A stretch of DNA of 10,341 nt from Pseudomonadota bacterium (GCA_963204845.1 CAUJIL010000270.1:1-10341), one strand, 5' to 3'. Shown: positions 1 to 6,347, counted from the stretch's first letter. The notes: a model not told the origin generated them from the letters alone. Made by a program: numbers and translations.

Positions 1-86
1 GCGAGCAGCGCCAACGCGATCGCGCGCCGCTGCCGGCGCGCGCCGCTCGCGGGTGGGGCGATCCGGTCGCTGTCCTGTGCGTGCAT
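1..86 (-). CDS. Partial CDS, N-terminus of a probable membrane protein (runs off left edge)
   Basis: An ATG at 86-84 opens a frame that stays open to the window edge (28 full codons). It begins MHAQDSDRIAPP, continues through a basic stretch (RRQRR) and enters a hydrophobic run (AIALALL). That is the pattern of a short cytoplasmic tail followed by a first transmembrane helix. A strong Shine-Dalgarno GGAGG sits 6 nt upstream of the ATG (minus strand, within 87-100), which makes this a real start despite the short visible length. It lies 53 nt downstream of the HD-GYP-like gene on the same strand, so it is probably the last visible member of that operon. The product cannot be identified from 28 residues. 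A membrane sensor or signalling enzyme would fit the neighbourhood, but that is only a guess. Confidence 0.6.
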   Translation of the reverse strand, partial: MHAQDSDRIAPPASGARRQRRAIALALL

Positions 87-139
87 CCAAAGCCTCCGAG
101 CGGTGGGGTCGGCAGGCTAGCGTGCGTGCGCGCCGCCGG

Positions 140-1543
140 TCAACGCGCCGCGTGGTGCGCCGTCGCGTGAGCGGGGCGCTCGGCGGCCAGGCGTTGCCAG
201 GCGCGGCGCAGTTCGAAGCGCGTTGCGTGCGCGAGGTCGTCCAGGTGTGCACGCAGCCCGCGGTCGACACCGTGCAGGCGCGGCTGGGCGAGCTGGCGTT
301 CGATGCGTCGGGCCAGCCACAGCAGTTCCTGCGCGGTGAGGCGGACCTCGTGCAGTGCCACCGCATCCTCGCCGAGGCCGTCGGCAAAATGCGGCGCGTA
401 ATCCGGCACCCCGAGCCCCGAGGCATCGCTGACGGCGACGAACTGCTCGATCAGGCGCTGCAGCGGGGCGGTAGGCGCCGGGTCGGCCTCGTCTGCACCG
501 GCGGCCAAGGCGGGCAGCAGTCCGGCCAGCGCGGTGAAGCGCTCGCGCAGCACCGTCAGCGAGCGATTGGTGTCGAGCAGCAGCAGGAGCGGCAGCCGGG
601 GCGCGGCGGGGTTTTCGGGCGGCTGCGTGCGGCGCAGCACGCGGCTCGCGGCGCGGTAGTTCGCCTCGCCGTACACGCTGCGGTTGACGCGCAGGTAATG
701 CACGCAATCGGCCAGCGTGCCGGCGCCCGGCGGTGGGTTCTCGAAGCGCAGCGCGTGCACCATGTCGGCGAGAGCGAGCAGCCGTGCGAGCGGGTCGATC
801 GCCTCGCGCTCGAGCCCGAGCGGTCCGCCCGTGCCGTCGGCGCGCTCGTGATGCTGCGCGACGATGCGCCCGATGCGTTCCGGTGCACTGGCGTGCGCGC
901 CGGCGATGGTCGCGCCGATCGCGGCGTGGGCAACGATCCGCTGCCAGTCGGTCTCGTCGACTTCGTCCGTACGTGTCGCGAGTGCGGGGTCGATGTGCAG
1001 CAGGCCGAGGTCGTGCAGCAGTCCGGACTCGAACAGCAGGCGGCAGTCCGCCTCCGGCAGTTCGCGCTGGTGGCCCAGTTCGGCGGCCAGGAAGGCGGCG
1101 AACAGCGCACGGTGGAACACCCGTGGCAGCACCAGCTCCAGCACGCTGAGCTTCTGCAGCGCCTCGGCCTGCAAGGCCGTGCCGGTGCACAGCGCGTCGA
1201 GGCGCGCGGTGCAGCCGTCGTCGGTGGCGAGCGCGCGCAGGTCCGGCGCTCCGGTGAACAACGCGTCGAGACGCGCGCGCAAACCTCGCTCATCGAGGGG
1301 CTGGCGCATCGCGAACGCCTCGTCCACCGGGCGTGCGAGCCGGTGCCCGCGCATGCGTTCGAACGCGACGTGCCCGAGCGGGGTGTCACGACGCAGCAGC
1401 AGCACGCCGAACTCGTTGCACACGTCGCCATGGGCGACGACCAGCCGGCGCGCGGCGCTGATGGCGGTCAGGTGTTCGAGGTAACGGTCGCAGTCGCGTA
1501 CCGAGAAAACCCCGGGCGGCGTGCCCCGAGTGGTCTCGCTCAA
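140..1543 (-). CDS. Divergent HD-GYP-like domain protein
   Basis: A 467-residue protein with an HD-GYP-type core at about residues 135-270. Visible motifs are LLHDLG (H177, D178), H206 in HAAIG, the double-histidine motif QHHERADGTGGP (H231, H232, D236), and ALADM (D260). Canonical HD-GYP proteins are metal-dependent phosphodiesterases that hydrolyse c-di-GMP to GMP. Here the name-giving GYP is GGP, the lysine after HD-G (HDIGK) is leucine, and the second Asp of ADxxDA is His, so catalysis on c-di-GMP is uncertain. The N-terminal 130 residues and the C-terminal 190 residues are not recognised; the latter look helical. There is no signal peptide or membrane segment, so it is probably cytosolic. 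The chosen start is TTG at 1543-1541, overlapping the pdxJ TGA by 4 nt with AAGGG just upstream. No in-frame ATG or GTG occurs before codon 41. The same frame stays open further upstream inside pdxJ, but that part is a GC-driven shadow. Confidence 0.85.
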   Translation of the reverse strand: MSETTRGTPPGVFSVRDCDRYLEHLTAISAARRLVVAHGDVCNEFGVLLLRRDTPLGHVAFERMRGHRLARPVDEAFAMRQPLDERGLRARLDALFTGAPDLRALATDDGCTARLDALCTGTALQAEALQKLSVLELVLPRVFHRALFAAFLAAELGHQRELPEADCRLLFESGLLHDLGLLHIDPALATRTDEVDETDWQRIVAHAAIGATIAGAHASAPERIGRIVAQHHERADGTGGPLGLEREAIDPLARLLALADMVHALRFENPPPGAGTLADCVHYLRVNRSVYGEANYRAASRVLRRTQPPENPAAPRLPLLLLLDTNRSLTVLRERFTALAGLLPALAAGADEADPAPTAPLQRLIEQFVAVSDASGLGVPDYAPHFADGLGEDAVALHEVRLTAQELLWLARRIERQLAQPRLHGVDRGLRAHLDDLAHATRFELRRAWQRLAAERPAHATAHHAAR

Positions 1544-2313
1544 TCGCCCTTGCCTAGGCAGCGCTGGTAGGCAGCCACCGCGGCGTCGATGCCGAGGTGC
1601 AGCGCATCGACCGTGAACGCGTGTCCGATCGAGACCTCGAGCAGTCCCGGCACCGCTTCGGCATAGGCGCGCAGGTTGTGCAGGTTGAGGTCGTGGCCGG
1701 CGTTCAGGCCGAGCCCGGCGTCGCGCGCCGCGCGGGCGGCCTCGACGTGCGGGCGCAGGATCGTCGCGTGGTTGGTCCCGGCCGCGAACGCCGCCGCGTA
1801 GGGGCCGGTGTAGAGCTCGACCCGGTCCGCGCCGCAGTCCGCGGCGAGGCGGATCTGCTGCGGGTCGGGATCCATGAACAGGCTCACGCGGATGCCCAGC
1901 GCGCTGAGTTCCGCGATCAAAGGCCGGAGCCGCCCGCCGTCGCGGCGCAGATCGAAACCATGGTCCGAGGTGAGTTGCGCGTCGCTGTCGGGCACCAGCG
2001 TACACTGCGCCGGCCGCACCGCGCGCACCAGTTCCATGAAGCCGGGATAGTCGGCGACGTCGGCGCGCTGGCCCGGGGCCGGGCCGGCGAAGGGATTGCC
2101 CTCGACGTTCAGTTCGACGCTGAGCATCGCGGCCAGCGCCGGCACGTCGGCGGCGCGGATGTGGCGCTGGTCGGGGCGCGGGTGGACCGTGATGCCGTCG
2201 GCGCCGGCGGCTACGCACAGCGCCGCGTGCGCGGTCACGCTGGGGTAGTCGCCGCTGCGCGAGTTGCGGATCAGCGCGATCTTGTTGAGGTTGATCGAGA
2301 GCGCGACGCTCAT
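1540..2313 (-). CDS. pdxJ: Pyridoxine 5'-phosphate synthase PdxJ
   Basis: PdxJ condenses 1-deoxy-D-xylulose 5-phosphate with 3-amino-2-oxopropyl phosphate to pyridoxine 5'-phosphate in the DXP-dependent vitamin B6 pathway. It is a cytosolic TIM barrel that usually forms an octamer. At 257 residues the length is slightly above E. coli PdxJ. Family motifs in order are INLNKIALIRNSR near the N-terminus, GITVHPRPDQRHIR (H44, H51), LNVEGNP (E71), LVPDS with TSDHGFD, VSLFMDPD, ELYTG, NAGHDLNLHNL (H207) and VSIGHAF (H231). The NLNKIA start and the TSDHG and NAGHDL motifs place it with the Xanthomonas/Bacteroidetes form rather than the E. coli form (NIDHIA, NAGHGL). The ATG overlaps the upstream cyclophilin stop (ATGA), and its own stop overlaps the downstream TTG start, so translation of all three is probably coupled. 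In many gammaproteobacteria pdxJ is followed by acpS; that is not the case here. Confidence 0.96.
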   Translation of the reverse strand: MSVALSINLNKIALIRNSRSGDYPSVTAHAALCVAAGADGITVHPRPDQRHIRAADVPALAAMLSVELNVEGNPFAGPAPGQRADVADYPGFMELVRAVRPAQCTLVPDSDAQLTSDHGFDLRRDGGRLRPLIAELSALGIRVSLFMDPDPQQIRLAADCGADRVELYTGPYAAAFAAGTNHATILRPHVEAARAARDAGLGLNAGHDLNLHNLRAYAEAVPGLLEVSIGHAFTVDALHLGIDAAVAAYQRCLGKGD

Positions 2314-2891
2314 TCGACGCGACGCACCGCTTCGATCACGATCGGGTTGACCGGCACGTCGTCGTACGCACCCACGGTCTGCGTGCCGACCAGCGAGATG
2401 CCGTCGATCACGTCCATGCCCTCGACGACGCGCCCGAACACCGTGTAGCCGGGCTGGCGCGTGACGTAGTTGAAGTCGAGCGTGAGGTTCGCGCGCACGT
2501 TCACGAAGAACTGCGCGGTCGCGCTGTCGGGGTCCGCGGTTCGCGCCATCGCGAGCGTGCCGCGCTCGTTGTGCAGGTGGTTGTGCGATTCGTTCTTCAC
2601 CGGCTCGCCGGCGGGCTTCTGCTCGAGCGTCGGCGTGAACCCGCCGCCCTGGATCATGAAGTTCGGGATCACGCGATGGAACACGGTGCCCGCGTAGAAG
2701 CCGCTGTCGACGTAGGAGAGGAAGTTGGCGACCGTCGCCGGTGCGTCCTCCGGGAACAGTTCGACCGTGAAGCTGCCCGCGTTGGTGCGGATCTCGACGC
2801 GCGGGTTGGCGCTGGCGTCGGTACGCGCCGCGACCGGGTGGAACAGCAGCGCCGCGTAGACCACGGCGAACAGCGCGAGCAATCGTCTCAT
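2310..2891 (-). CDS. ppiA: Periplasmic peptidyl-prolyl cis-trans isomerase (cyclophilin, PpiA type)
   Basis: A cyclophilin that catalyses cis-trans isomerisation of X-Pro bonds. The 193 residues begin with a signal peptide: MRR, a hydrophobic stretch, and a likely cut after HPVAA at about residue 22. This puts it in the periplasm, as with E. coli PpiA (190 aa). The catalytic loop FHRVIPNFMIQGGGF is intact (R73, F78, Q81), and AMARTADPDSATAQFF closely matches the E. coli enzyme. The usual cyclosporin-binding Trp position reads Phe (LTLDF), consistent with bacterial enzymes. A Shine-Dalgarno AGGA lies about 10 nt before the ATG. It is the second gene of the ygiM unit, 46 nt after ygiM, and its stop overlaps the pdxJ start (ATGA). 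I see no functional link between a periplasmic foldase and PdxJ beyond co-transcription. Confidence 0.95.
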   Translation of the reverse strand: MRRLLALFAVVYAALLFHPVAARTDASANPRVEIRTNAGSFTVELFPEDAPATVANFLSYVDSGFYAGTVFHRVIPNFMIQGGGFTPTLEQKPAGEPVKNESHNHLHNERGTLAMARTADPDSATAQFFVNVRANLTLDFNYVTRQPGYTVFGRVVEGMDVIDGISLVGTQTVGAYDDVPVNPIVIEAVRRVE

Positions 2892-2937
2892 CGTCCAGAT
2901 TTCCTGCCGATACTGCGGGTGGGCGGGGGCACGGCGT

Positions 2938-3594
2938 TCAGCTCCATTCCGAGCGGCGGCGTCGCTGCGGGAACAACCGCGGCAGCAGCAGCGTCAGCAG
3001 GCCGCCGATGCCGGTGGCCCACACGCCGTTGATGAACCATTTCTGCCAGCTGCCGTCGCGCAGGCGCTGGTTCTCGGCTTCCAGCACCCCGATGCGGTTC
3101 TTCATTTCCTCGAGCTGCCGTCCCAGCTCGCGGTTGCTGGCGTCGAGTTGCTGCGCGGAGCCGGAGACCTTCTTCAGCTCGGCCAGTTCGGCAAGCAGCG
3201 CGTCGCGCGCAGCCGTGGTCTCGTCGAGCTGCTTGTGCGCCTGCTCGATGGCTGTCGACAGCGGTACGCTGCCGTCCTCTGGCTGCCCGAGCTGGCGCAG
3301 CGCGTTCAGCACCTGGTAGCGGGGGCCGGGCTCGCGCCGCAGGTAGCGCGCCGGGATCCAGCCTTCGGCGCCGTCCTCGGTGCGCACCAGCGACCAGCCG
3401 GTCTCGCTGCGCTCGCCGAGCACCGTGACCGGCGTCCCGCTCGGCACGCCGGCACGCACCGCCGTTGCCTCGGCGAAGGCGTCGGCGCGCAGCGGCACGC
3501 TGCGCGTGTCCTCGACGTAGCGGCGCTCCTGGGCGGTCACGGACAGGCTGATGAGGCTGCCCAGCAATGCCGCGGCGGTGAGTCTGAACAACAT
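2938..3594 (-). CDS. ygiM: YgiM-type SH3-domain membrane-anchored protein
   Basis: A 218-residue protein with the full YgiM layout (TIGR04211-like; E. coli YgiM is about 206 aa). It has a signal peptide (residues 1-21, ending SVTA), a bacterial SH3 domain at about 24-90 (VPLRADAF, GTPVTVLGE, GWSLVRTEDGAEGWIPARYL), a coiled coil at about 112-181 (heptads through ELAELKKV and LEEMKNRIGVLEAENQRL), and a C-terminal transmembrane helix at about 186-208 ending in RRRR. The predicted topology is SH3 and coiled coil in the periplasm, tethered to the inner membrane by the C-terminal helix with the basic tail in the cytosol. The molecular function of the family is not well established; SH3b domains often contact peptidoglycan or peptides. 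It is the first gene of its transcription unit, behind a good promoter (3638-3665). The Shine-Dalgarno is weak. Confidence 0.9.
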   Translation of the reverse strand: MLFRLTAAALLGSLISLSVTAQERRYVEDTRSVPLRADAFAEATAVRAGVPSGTPVTVLGERSETGWSLVRTEDGAEGWIPARYLRREPGPRYQVLNALRQLGQPEDGSVPLSTAIEQAHKQLDETTAARDALLAELAELKKVSGSAQQLDASNRELGRQLEEMKNRIGVLEAENQRLRDGSWQKWFINGVWATGIGGLLTLLLPRLFPQRRRRSEWS

Positions 3595-3637
3595 GGGCTA
3601 GCTCGGGAGGTGGATTCAGTTCGATCGATAACGCATT

Positions 3638-3665
3638 AATCTAGTTGTGATTTGTAGGGTGTCAA
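3638..3665 (-). promoter_or_regulatory. Sigma70-type promoter of the ygiM-ppiA-pdxJ unit
   Basis: On the minus strand a perfect -35 TTGACA (3665-3660) is followed after 16 nt by TAGATT (3643-3638, 4 of 6 matches to TATAAT). The surrounding 86-bp gap between yciI and ygiM is clearly AT-richer than the flanking genes. Transcription would start near 3631, giving a leader of roughly 37 nt before the ygiM ATG at 3594. The -35 box lies only about 16 nt beyond the yciI stop, and I see no terminator between them, so read-through from yciB-yciI may add to expression. Confidence 0.65.
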
Positions 3666-3680
3666 ATCGGGTGCCGACAA

Positions 3681-3983
3681 TCAGGGCAGGACCTTCCGGA
3701 ATGGCTTCACGCGCACGCTGGCATAGACGCCGGCGTGCACGTAGGGGTCGTCCGCAGCCCACGCCTCGGCGCTGGCCAGATCGTCGAAGCGCGCCACGAC
3801 CAGGCTGCCACTGAAACCAGCCGCGCCGGGGTCCTCGCAGTCGATCGCCGGGTGCGGTCCGGCCAGAAGCAGCCGTCCCTCGGCGCGCAGCGCCTGCAGC
3901 CGGGCCAGATGCGCGGGCCGCGCCGCCAGGCGTTTCGCCAGCGAGTCCGGCGCGTCCTCGGCGATGATCGCATAACACAGCAT
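3681..3983 (-). CDS. yciI: YciI family protein (ferredoxin-like fold)
   Basis: Exactly 100 residues, against 98 for E. coli YciI, and similar along its whole length. It has MLCYAIIAEDAPDSLAKR near the start, then RPAHLARLQ, EGRLLLAGPHPAID, DPGAAGFSGS, SAEAWAADDPYVHAGVY and a VKPFRKV end. The conserved His in RPAHL and Asp in ADDPY are the proposed active-site pair of the family, whose cellular reaction is still unknown; some YCII-domain proteins act as dehydrochlorinases or peroxidases. The start is fixed by ATG at 3983-3981 behind GAGGAG with 7 nt spacing. It lies 23 nt downstream of yciB on the same strand, a conserved pairing. A much longer frame runs through it from the right, but only this C-terminal part is real protein. 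Confidence 0.95.
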   Translation of the reverse strand: MLCYAIIAEDAPDSLAKRLAARPAHLARLQALRAEGRLLLAGPHPAIDCEDPGAAGFSGSLVVARFDDLASAEAWAADDPYVHAGVYASVRVKPFRKVLP

Positions 3984-4006
3984 CGACGGGCTCCTCGCCA
4001 GCGGCT

Positions 4007-4600
4007 TCAGGGAGTTCCGGCCGGCGGTTCGCCGTCCTTCAGATAGGGCATCAGCAGCACGACGGTCGCCGCCGTGACCAGCAGCGTGAAGCCGATCGAA
4101 CTGTAGAGCTTGTAGCTTACCCAGGTCGCCTCGCTGAAACGGTAGGCGACGAACAGGTTGAGTGCCCCGACCACCGTGAAGTTCGCCACCCACAGCGTGT
4201 CGAGCCGGCGCCAGCCCTCGGCCGGCAGCTGCAGCTGGCCGCCGAGCGCGCGCTCCATCACGGTGCGGCCGCTCCAGGCGCGCGTGACCAGGAACCCGAC
4301 CGCCAGCGCCCAGTTGAAGATGGTCGGCTTCCACTGGATGAAGAGTTCGTTGCGCAACGCCAGGGTAGCGCCGCCGAAGGCGCAGACCACGGCGGTGAGC
4401 AGCAGCAACCTCCGTTCCACGTGCCCGGTCAGCAGTCGCGTGAGTAGCAGCTGCGCCAGGGTGGCGATCATCAGCACCGCGGTCGCCGAATAGATGCCGT
4501 CGACGCGGTACTCCCAGCCGCCGACGGCGAGCGTGCGCCCGTCGAGCTGGTAGACGACGAAGAACAGGATGACGGGAATCAGTTCCGCGAGTTGTTTCAT
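4007..4600 (-). CDS. yciB: Inner-membrane protein YciB (IspZ, septation protein A family)
   Basis: A 197-residue, very hydrophobic protein with about five transmembrane helices, against 179 residues in E. coli. Diagnostic segments are the N-terminal MKQLAELIPVILFFVVY, an interior GIYSATAVLMIATL, LFIQWKPTIFNWALA (the strongly conserved KPT-N motif), and the WVANFTVVGALNLFVAY / WVSYKLY region near the C-terminus. Family members sit in the inner membrane, are linked to envelope integrity and septation (Shigella ispA/ispZ), and interact with elongation and division proteins in E. coli. The ATG at 4600 has no strong Shine-Dalgarno. The start is supported by similarity of the first residues to the family. 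It is first in a two-gene unit with yciI, divergent from rnm. Confidence 0.95.
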   Translation of the reverse strand: MKQLAELIPVILFFVVYQLDGRTLAVGGWEYRVDGIYSATAVLMIATLAQLLLTRLLTGHVERRLLLLTAVVCAFGGATLALRNELFIQWKPTIFNWALAVGFLVTRAWSGRTVMERALGGQLQLPAEGWRRLDTLWVANFTVVGALNLFVAYRFSEATWVSYKLYSSIGFTLLVTAATVVLLMPYLKDGEPPAGTP

Positions 4601-4796
4601 GATGGGAGCGATGGACTGTCTGGAGCGGGCTCGGGGGGGCGCGCGGGTCGTGCATTGAACCCCAGGCGGCCGTTTGCGGGTATTCTAGAGCCTGCAGCGC
4701 CAGGCCGCGAGGCGTGCGACGGGGGTTTCGCACGTCGGGGTCTGGCAGGACGGCCGCCCCGGCTTCACTGCAACGGCACAGGTATTCGAAGACGCA
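4601..4796. promoter_or_regulatory. Divergent yciB/rnm intergenic region with overlapping -10-like boxes
   Basis: This 196-bp spacer must hold the promoters of both yciB (minus) and rnm (plus). At 4681-4687 TATTCTA reads as TATTCT on the plus strand and TAGAAT on the minus strand, so one site could serve as -10 for both directions. On the plus strand TTGAAC (4655-4660) lies 20 nt upstream of TATTCT, longer than the normal spacing, so assignment is tentative. No good minus-strand -35 is visible. A G7 run occurs at 4633-4639. The rnm start has no clear Shine-Dalgarno. Confidence 0.35.
4699..4746 (+). other. Stem-loop in the rnm leader
   Basis: An inner stem GGCGTGCGA (4711-4719) pairs with TCGCACGTC (4728-4736): 9 pairs including one G-T, closing an 8-nt loop CGGGGGTT. 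An outer stem GCCAG (4699-4703) pairs with CTGGC (4742-4746). It lies about 50 nt before the rnm ATG and downstream of the putative -10, so it would be in the 5' leader. It is not followed by a T run, so it is not an intrinsic terminator. Inverted repeats also fold on the other strand, so it could instead be a protein-binding palindrome. Confidence 0.5.
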
Positions 4797-5618
4797 ATGC
4801 TGGTCGACCTGCATACCCACACCAACGCCTCCGACGGGGAGCTCAGCCCGCAGGCGCTGCTCGCCCTGCAGGCGGCGGCTGGAGTGGAATTGCTGGCGAT
4901 CACCGACCACGACACGCTGGCCGGCTGGGACCAGGCGCAGCCGGTGGGCGAGGGTGCGCCACGGCTGCTGCCCGGAATCGAACTCTCCGTGGAGGCGGCG
5001 CGGCAGGAAGTGCACGTGCTCGGGCTCGGTTTCGACCCCGATCACCCGGCGCTGCGCCAGGCGGTGCAGGGCCAGCAGGAACGCCGGCGCCAGCGCGCCG
5101 AGCGCATCGCCGACCGGCTCGAGTACCTCGGTGTGCCCGGGGCGCTGGCCGGCGCCGAGGAGGAGGCCGGCGGCGCCGGGATCGGCCGGCCGCACTTCGC
5201 GCGCTTCCTGGTCGCCAGCGGCCGTGTGCGCAACGTCGACGAGGCGTTCCGCCGCTACCTGGGGCGTGGCAAGCCGGCGGCGTGCCGCATGGAGTGGCCG
5301 CCGCTGGGTGAGGCGGTCGCGTGGATCCGTGCCGCCGGCGGGCGCGCGGTGCTCGCGCACCCGCATGCCTACAAGCTCACGCGCAGCGCCCTGCGCGGAG
5401 TGGTCGCGGAGTTCCGCGCCACGGGTGGGGACGCACTCGAGGTCGCGATGCCGGGCCTGGTTCCGGGCCAGCTCGAGCAGCTCGCGCGCCTGACGCTCGA
5501 GGCCGGGCTGCGCGCCTCCGCCGGCAGTGATTTCCACAGCCCGGACGGCTGGAACCTGCCGTCGCGGATTCCGCCGTTGCCGCCCGGACTCGAGGCGCTG
5601 TGGGACGAGTGGGTTTGA
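4797..5618 (+). CDS. rnm: RNase AM / PHP-domain phosphoesterase (YciV, TrpH)
   Basis: A 273-residue PHP-fold metalloenzyme of the YciV/TrpH family. E. coli members are 5'-3' exoribonucleases (RNase AM) that trim the 5' ends of rRNAs and short RNAs, and they also dephosphorylate 3',5'-nucleotide bisphosphates such as pAp. All expected metal ligands are visible: DLHTHTNASDG (H6, H8, D13), ITDHDT (D37, H38), GIELS (E62), EVHVLGLGFD (H73), GRPHFARFL (H133), LAHPHAYK (H188) and GSDFHSP (D245, H247). The order matches the family along its full length, so it should be active and cytosolic. It opens the plus-strand cluster, with yciO 58 nt downstream. A 648-residue frame on the opposite strand covers most of it, but the plus-strand protein carries every family motif, so the antisense frame is a GC artefact. 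Confidence 0.95.
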   Translation: MLVDLHTHTNASDGELSPQALLALQAAAGVELLAITDHDTLAGWDQAQPVGEGAPRLLPGIELSVEAARQEVHVLGLGFDPDHPALRQAVQGQQERRRQRAERIADRLEYLGVPGALAGAEEEAGGAGIGRPHFARFLVASGRVRNVDEAFRRYLGRGKPAACRMEWPPLGEAVAWIRAAGGRAVLAHPHAYKLTRSALRGVVAEFRATGGDALEVAMPGLVPGQLEQLARLTLEAGLRASAGSDFHSPDGWNLPSRIPPLPPGLEALWDEWV

Positions 5619-5644
5619 TCGTGACACGCGGCGGGCAATACACT
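5615..5644 (+). promoter_or_regulatory. Possible promoter before yciO
   Basis: In the 58-nt rnm-yciO gap, TTGATC (5615-5620) is followed after 18 nt by TACACT (5639-5644), each matching 4 of 6 consensus bases. It could provide separate transcription of yciO, but co-transcription from rnm is equally possible. Confidence 0.3.
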
Positions 5645-5676
5645 CGCGGCCCCCGGCGTGGCCCAGGAGTTCCGGC

Positions 5677-6297
5677 GTGAGCGTGGTAGTGCAGATTCAT
5701 CCCGTGAACCCGCAGCAGCGGCTGTTGCAGCAGGTCGTGGACCGGCTGCGCGCGGGCGCCGTGATCATCTACCCCACCGACTCGGCCTACGCGCTGGGCT
5801 GCCATATCGGTGACAAGACGGCGCTGGACCGTATCCGCGCGATCCGCCGCCTCGACGAGAAGCACAACTTCACGCTCGTGTGCCGCGACCTGTCGGAGCT
5901 GTCGACCTACGCGATCGTCGACAACGCCAGCTACCGGCTGCTGCGCACCCACACGCCGGGTCCGTACACGTTCATCCTCAAGGCCACGGCCGAGGTGCCG
6001 CGGCGGCTGATGAACCCGCGGCGCAAGACCATCGGCATGCGCGTTCCCGACAACGCGATTGCGCTGGCCCTGCTGGAACTGCTCGACGAGCCGCTGATGA
6101 GCGTCACCCTGACGCTGCCCGGCGATGAATTCCCGCTGACCGACCCCGAGGAGATGCAGCAGCGCCTCGGGCATCTGGTCGACCTGATCGTCGACGGCGG
6201 CGCGTGCGGCCTGGAGCCGACCAGCGTGGTCGATCTGGCCGGCGGCACGCCGGTGGTCACCCGCCGCGGCAAGGGCGAGGTGCGCGCCTTCGAATGA
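5677..6297 (+). CDS. yciO: YciO, Sua5/YrdC/YciO family protein
   Basis: A 206-residue protein, the same length as E. coli YciO and similar throughout: QIHPVNPQQRLLQQ, IIYPTDSAYALGC, HNFTLVCRDLSELSTYA, YTFILKATAEVPRRL, RRKTIGMRVPDN and the PTSVVDL end. The YrdC-like fold binds nucleotides and RNA. Its relatives TsaC/Sua5 make threonylcarbamoyl-AMP for tRNA t6A, whereas YciO forms a separate branch whose role is unsettled, so I do not assign t6A synthesis. The start is GTG at 5677, behind AGGAG with 7 nt spacing. The frame is open back to 5527, but that extension is Arg-rich, overlaps rnm and has no counterpart in the family. It is followed by a hairpin-T6 element before scpA. Confidence 0.94.
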   Translation: MSVVVQIHPVNPQQRLLQQVVDRLRAGAVIIYPTDSAYALGCHIGDKTALDRIRAIRRLDEKHNFTLVCRDLSELSTYAIVDNASYRLLRTHTPGPYTFILKATAEVPRRLMNPRRKTIGMRVPDNAIALALLELLDEPLMSVTLTLPGDEFPLTDPEEMQQRLGHLVDLIVDGGACGLEPTSVVDLAGGTPVVTRRGKGEVRAFE

Positions 6298-6303
6298 GGC
6301 GGC

Positions 6304-6333
6304 TTGGGGCCGGGGGACGCGGGCGGCTATAAT
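6304..6333 (+). promoter_or_regulatory. Probable promoter of scpA-scpB-rluB (perfect TATAAT)
   Basis: A consensus -10 TATAAT (6328-6333) lies 18 nt downstream of TTGGGG (6304-6309), which keeps the key TTG of the -35 box. Transcription would begin near 6340, leaving a leader of about 44 nt with the scpA Shine-Dalgarno (GGGAG, 6374-6378). The -10 box falls exactly in the loop of the hairpin described as a terminator. Confidence 0.55.
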
Positions 6334-6347
6334 CCGCCGCCTTTTTT
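6322..6347 (+). terminator. Intrinsic terminator after yciO
   Basis: A perfect 6-bp stem, GGCGGC (6322-6327) with GCCGCC (6336-6341), closes an 8-nt loop TATAATCC and is followed at once by six T (6342-6347). It lies 24 nt after the yciO stop, the standard form and place of a rho-independent terminator. The stem is short but fully G/C. Confidence 0.55.

Noticed and set aside
53..1570. Long plus-strand open frame (505 codons) opposite the HD-like gene
   Set aside because: Its translation is Arg/Gln/Gly/Ala-rich with no family motif, while the minus strand encodes clear HD and HHE motifs. It is an antisense shadow of GC-rich coding sequence.
1544..2218. Upstream continuation of the HD-like frame inside pdxJ, giving 692 residues
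   Set aside because: The added 225 residues are Arg/Pro/Gly-rich shadow of pdxJ. The recognisable protein begins at the pdxJ stop, where a TTG with a Shine-Dalgarno-like AAGGG is available.
4633..4639. G7 run in the yciB/rnm spacer
   Set aside because: A single homopolymer in GC-rich DNA with no further G tracts in a quadruplex arrangement; not evidence of function.
3681..5627. A 648-codon minus-strand frame spanning rnm, the intergenic region, yciB and yciI
   Set aside because: Only its last 100 codons (YciI) are real. The rest is antisense to rnm or a shifted frame of yciB, both of which are well supported in their own frames.
5527..5676. N-terminal extension of yciO
   Set aside because: It overlaps rnm, is Arg-rich and unlike the family. 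The GTG at 5677 with AGGAG gives exactly the 206-residue family length.
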